Source of the DNA: Pseudoselenomonas ruminantium
GTDB lineage: Bacteria > Bacillota > Negativicutes > Selenomonadales > Selenomonadaceae
DNA: 64,000 bases
Direction: 5' to 3'
Assembly (NCBI RefSeq): GCF_900142515.1
Contig: NZ_FRBC01000003.1
Location: 62,001-126,000, forward strand
In this document: one piece after another, positions 62,258-64,000 of the stretch
How positions within the stretch are numbered: the stretch's first letter is position 1
Layout of the letters: each line of letters starts with the position of its first letter
Made by a program: the position numbers and the translations under genes
The notes under the pieces: model-generated
Seen by the model: the letters and a program-made list of their open reading frames with translations, nothing else
Told to the model about the DNA's origin: nothing
Database searches by the model: none

Positions 62258-64000
62258 ATGCCACGAAATCTTTCGGCATGGATAGATTTAAGCATACATC
62301 TTTTAATCATGCTGGTGCTGATCGGCGTGCTGTCTTATTATAATTTCTATATTGCAGCGATTGCCGGTGTGGTCTGGCTGGCTTTGGCCTCCTTTGCCCG
62401 GGAGCGGTGTGCGGACAGGTCCCGCCGCTTTGAGCGGTATTGCCGCAATGTGGTGCGTAACATCAATGAGATGTTGAACTATGCGGTGGATGAACTGCCG
62501 CAGGCTATCATGATCGTCAATGAGGATGGACGGCTGCAGTGGTGCAATGACCGTATCAGTGAGTATCTGGGCAGCAAACCGGAACAGGATACAGATGTGA
62601 AAGACCTCTGGCCAGGCATTATCATTGCACCAGTCTGGGGGCAGGAAGGGCAGTATGTCTTTGCTCATGAGGATAAGTATTATCGCGTGTTCTATCATCC
62701 GGTGAAGATGGCTCCGCGTCAGGAACCCTTGATGACTTTGTATATCCAGGATGTGACCGGCCATGAGCAGCTCAAGAATACGTATCAGCAGAGCCGTACG
62801 GTGCTGGTCTATATCCAGATTGATAATTATGATGAAGTCATGCAGGGACAGACTGAGGCCGAACGTACGTCATTGCTTCTGGCTGTCAATCAGACGCTGG
62901 ATAAGTGGATGAAGAATCTGGGCGGCTTCATGCGCCGTGTGTCGGATGATCTCTATGTGGTGATCCTGACACGGCAGGGCCTCGATCAGGCGCTTAATGA
63001 AAAATTTGATGTGCTGGATAAGGCACGGCAATTGCAGAGTACGAATCGCTTGCCTGTGACGCTTTCCATGGGTGTGGCTGTGGCGGAGAACCAGACCATG
63101 GCCGAACTCGGCGCTCAGGCGCAGGCCGGCCTGGATCTGGCTTTGGGGCGTGGTGGTGACCAGGTTGCTGTGCAGATGAACGGCAAGACCCAGTTCTTCG
63201 GTGGCCGGGCCAAGGCCGTGGAAAAACATACCCGTGTGAAAGCTCGGGTGGTGGCGCATGCCATCCGCGAAATCATGGAAGGTGCTGACGAAATCTACAT
63301 CATGGGTCACCACAATGAAGATTTTGACTGCTTTGGTGCCGCCATGGGCGTGGCGAAAATGGCCCGCCAGCTGGAAAAGAACTATCATATCGTCCTATCG
63401 GATATGAATGATGGGATTGACAAATTCCATGATTTGCTTAAAGATAAAGAGGAATACGCTGATGTCTTTGTGCATGCCGAGGATATCAAGGGCAGTACAG
63501 CCCTGAATCCCGTACTGATTGTGGTCGATACCCATATTCCCCATCTGGTGGCCGATCCCACTTTGTTGGAGCGGGTGCCGCAGGTGGTGGTTATCGACCA
63601 TCATCGCCGCAGCGAGAACTTCATCAAGAGCCCGCTGCTGGTCTATATCGAGCCGGGTGCCAGCTCTACCAGTGAGCTGATCACCGAGCTTTTGATGTAC
63701 TTTGGGGAAGATATCCGTCTGGGGCGTCTGGATGCCACCGCCCTGTATTCTGGTATTGTGGTGGATACGAAGAATTTTGCCGTGCAGACTGGCGTGCGCA
63801 CCTTTGATGCGGCGGCATACCTGCGGCGCAGTGGAGCTGACCCCGTCATGGTGCGTCATCTGTTCCGCTCTGACTACGATACTACCGTGGCCCTGGCCCG
63901 TGCAAAAGCCCGGTCAGAACTGTTCCCAGGTGGCTTGATCATCTCCACCATTCCGGAGAACATGCCCAATATTCAGGTTATCGCCGCTCAGGCGGCGGAC
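62258..64000 (+). CDS. gdpP: Cyclic-di-AMP phosphodiesterase GdpP (YybT), 3' end outside window
   Basis: The frame starts at ATG 62258 and runs to the right edge (581 residues seen; the full family length is about 660). It has two N-terminal membrane helices (residues 10-50), a PAS-like domain (about 75-175) and a degenerate GGDEF domain (about 180-300; the active-site loop reads RVSDDLY). A DHH domain begins near 325. MGHHNEDFDCFGAA, VVDTHIPH and VVVIDHHRR hold the metal ligands, so c-di-AMP hydrolysis is expected. The DHHA1 domain is cut by the window. It follows yybS directly. Confidence 0.93.
   Translation, partial: MPRNLSAWIDLSIHLLIMLVLIGVLSYYNFYIAAIAGVVWLALASFARERCADRSRRFERYCRNVVRNINEMLNYAVDELPQAIMIVNEDGRLQWCNDRISEYLGSKPEQDTDVKDLWPGIIIAPVWGQEGQYVFAHEDKYYRVFYHPVKMAPRQEPLMTLYIQDVTGHEQLKNTYQQSRTVLVYIQIDNYDEVMQGQTEAERTSLLLAVNQTLDKWMKNLGGFMRRVSDDLYVVILTRQGLDQALNEKFDVLDKARQLQSTNRLPVTLSMGVAVAENQTMAELGAQAQAGLDLALGRGGDQVAVQMNGKTQFFGGRAKAVEKHTRVKARVVAHAIREIMEGADEIYIMGHHNEDFDCFGAAMGVAKMARQLEKNYHIVLSDMNDGIDKFHDLLKDKEEYADVFVHAEDIKGSTALNPVLIVVDTHIPHLVADPTLLERVPQVVVIDHHRRSENFIKSPLLVYIEPGASSTSELITELLMYFGEDIRLGRLDATALYSGIVVDTKNFAVQTGVRTFDAAAYLRRSGADPVMVRHLFRSDYDTTVALARAKARSELFPGGLIISTIPENMPNIQVIAAQAAD

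Overview
The window is the replication-origin region of a bacterial chromosome, most likely from a Negativicutes/Selenomonadaceae organism (a Firmicute with two membranes). The core gene order rpmH-dnaA-dnaN-yaaA-recF-(DUF721)-remB-gyrB-gyrA, with rnpA-yidD-yidC-jag-mnmE-mnmG-rsmG and parA-parB on the other side, is the classical Firmicutes oriC neighbourhood. An outer-membrane secretin in the Tad pilus locus implies a diderm cell. The species assignment is inference; no rRNA or tRNA gene was found in the window.

Layout. 0-7.3 kb: end of a HAD phosphatase, a PreA-type dihydropyrimidine dehydrogenase with an extra N-terminal Fe-S domain, and a three-gene glutamate synthase. 7.7-11 kb: M23 peptidase, DUF4446 protein, parB and parA. 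11.1-14.2 kb: a two-gene cobalamin-dependent methionine synthase. 14.3-19 kb: pfkA, a ZTP riboswitch with a stand-alone AICAR transformylase, two secreted unknowns (one frameshifted) and a 630-bp stretch with no convincing gene. 19.1-25.6 kb: rsmG, mnmG, mnmE, jag, yidC, yidD, rnpA and rpmH, all leftward. 25.7-27.8 kb: bipartite oriC around dnaA, with DnaA boxes on both sides and a DnaA-trio plus AT-rich unwinding element before dnaN. 27.8-33.5 kb: dnaN to gyrB. 33.6-39.8 kb: Mn(II) (yybP-ykoY) riboswitch-terC-htpX, a guanylate-kinase-like gene with a structured leader, a threonine-synthase-like gene, a Ppx/GppA phosphatase and a membrane GGDEF protein. 40.1-51.4 kb: a complete-looking Tad/Flp pilus operon without a prepilin peptidase, lying between gyrB and gyrA. 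51.5-64 kb: gyrA, a small AT-rich putative BECR-fold nuclease gene followed by a structured RNA-like element, nitroreductase, malic enzyme, secreted unknown, LCP protein, CYTH protein, a second DnaA-box cluster, MgtC, a degenerate cytidine deaminase, YybS and the start of gdpP.

Genes are co-oriented with replication around oriC (leftward genes on the left, rightward on the right). Three parS sites (0.4, 2.2 and 11.1 kb) lie on the parAB side of the origin. Regulation visible in the sequence includes two recognisable riboswitches (ZTP, Mn2+), a near-perfect promoter for rpmH, and many bidirectional terminators. The observations most worth a second look are the remote DnaA-box cluster at 59.6-59.85 kb, the DnaA-trio origin with a DnaA-box hairpin just after dnaA, the cytidine deaminase homologue without zinc ligands, the putative nuclease plus structured RNA at 53.9-54.4 kb, and the unassigned leader of the guanylate-kinase-like gene.
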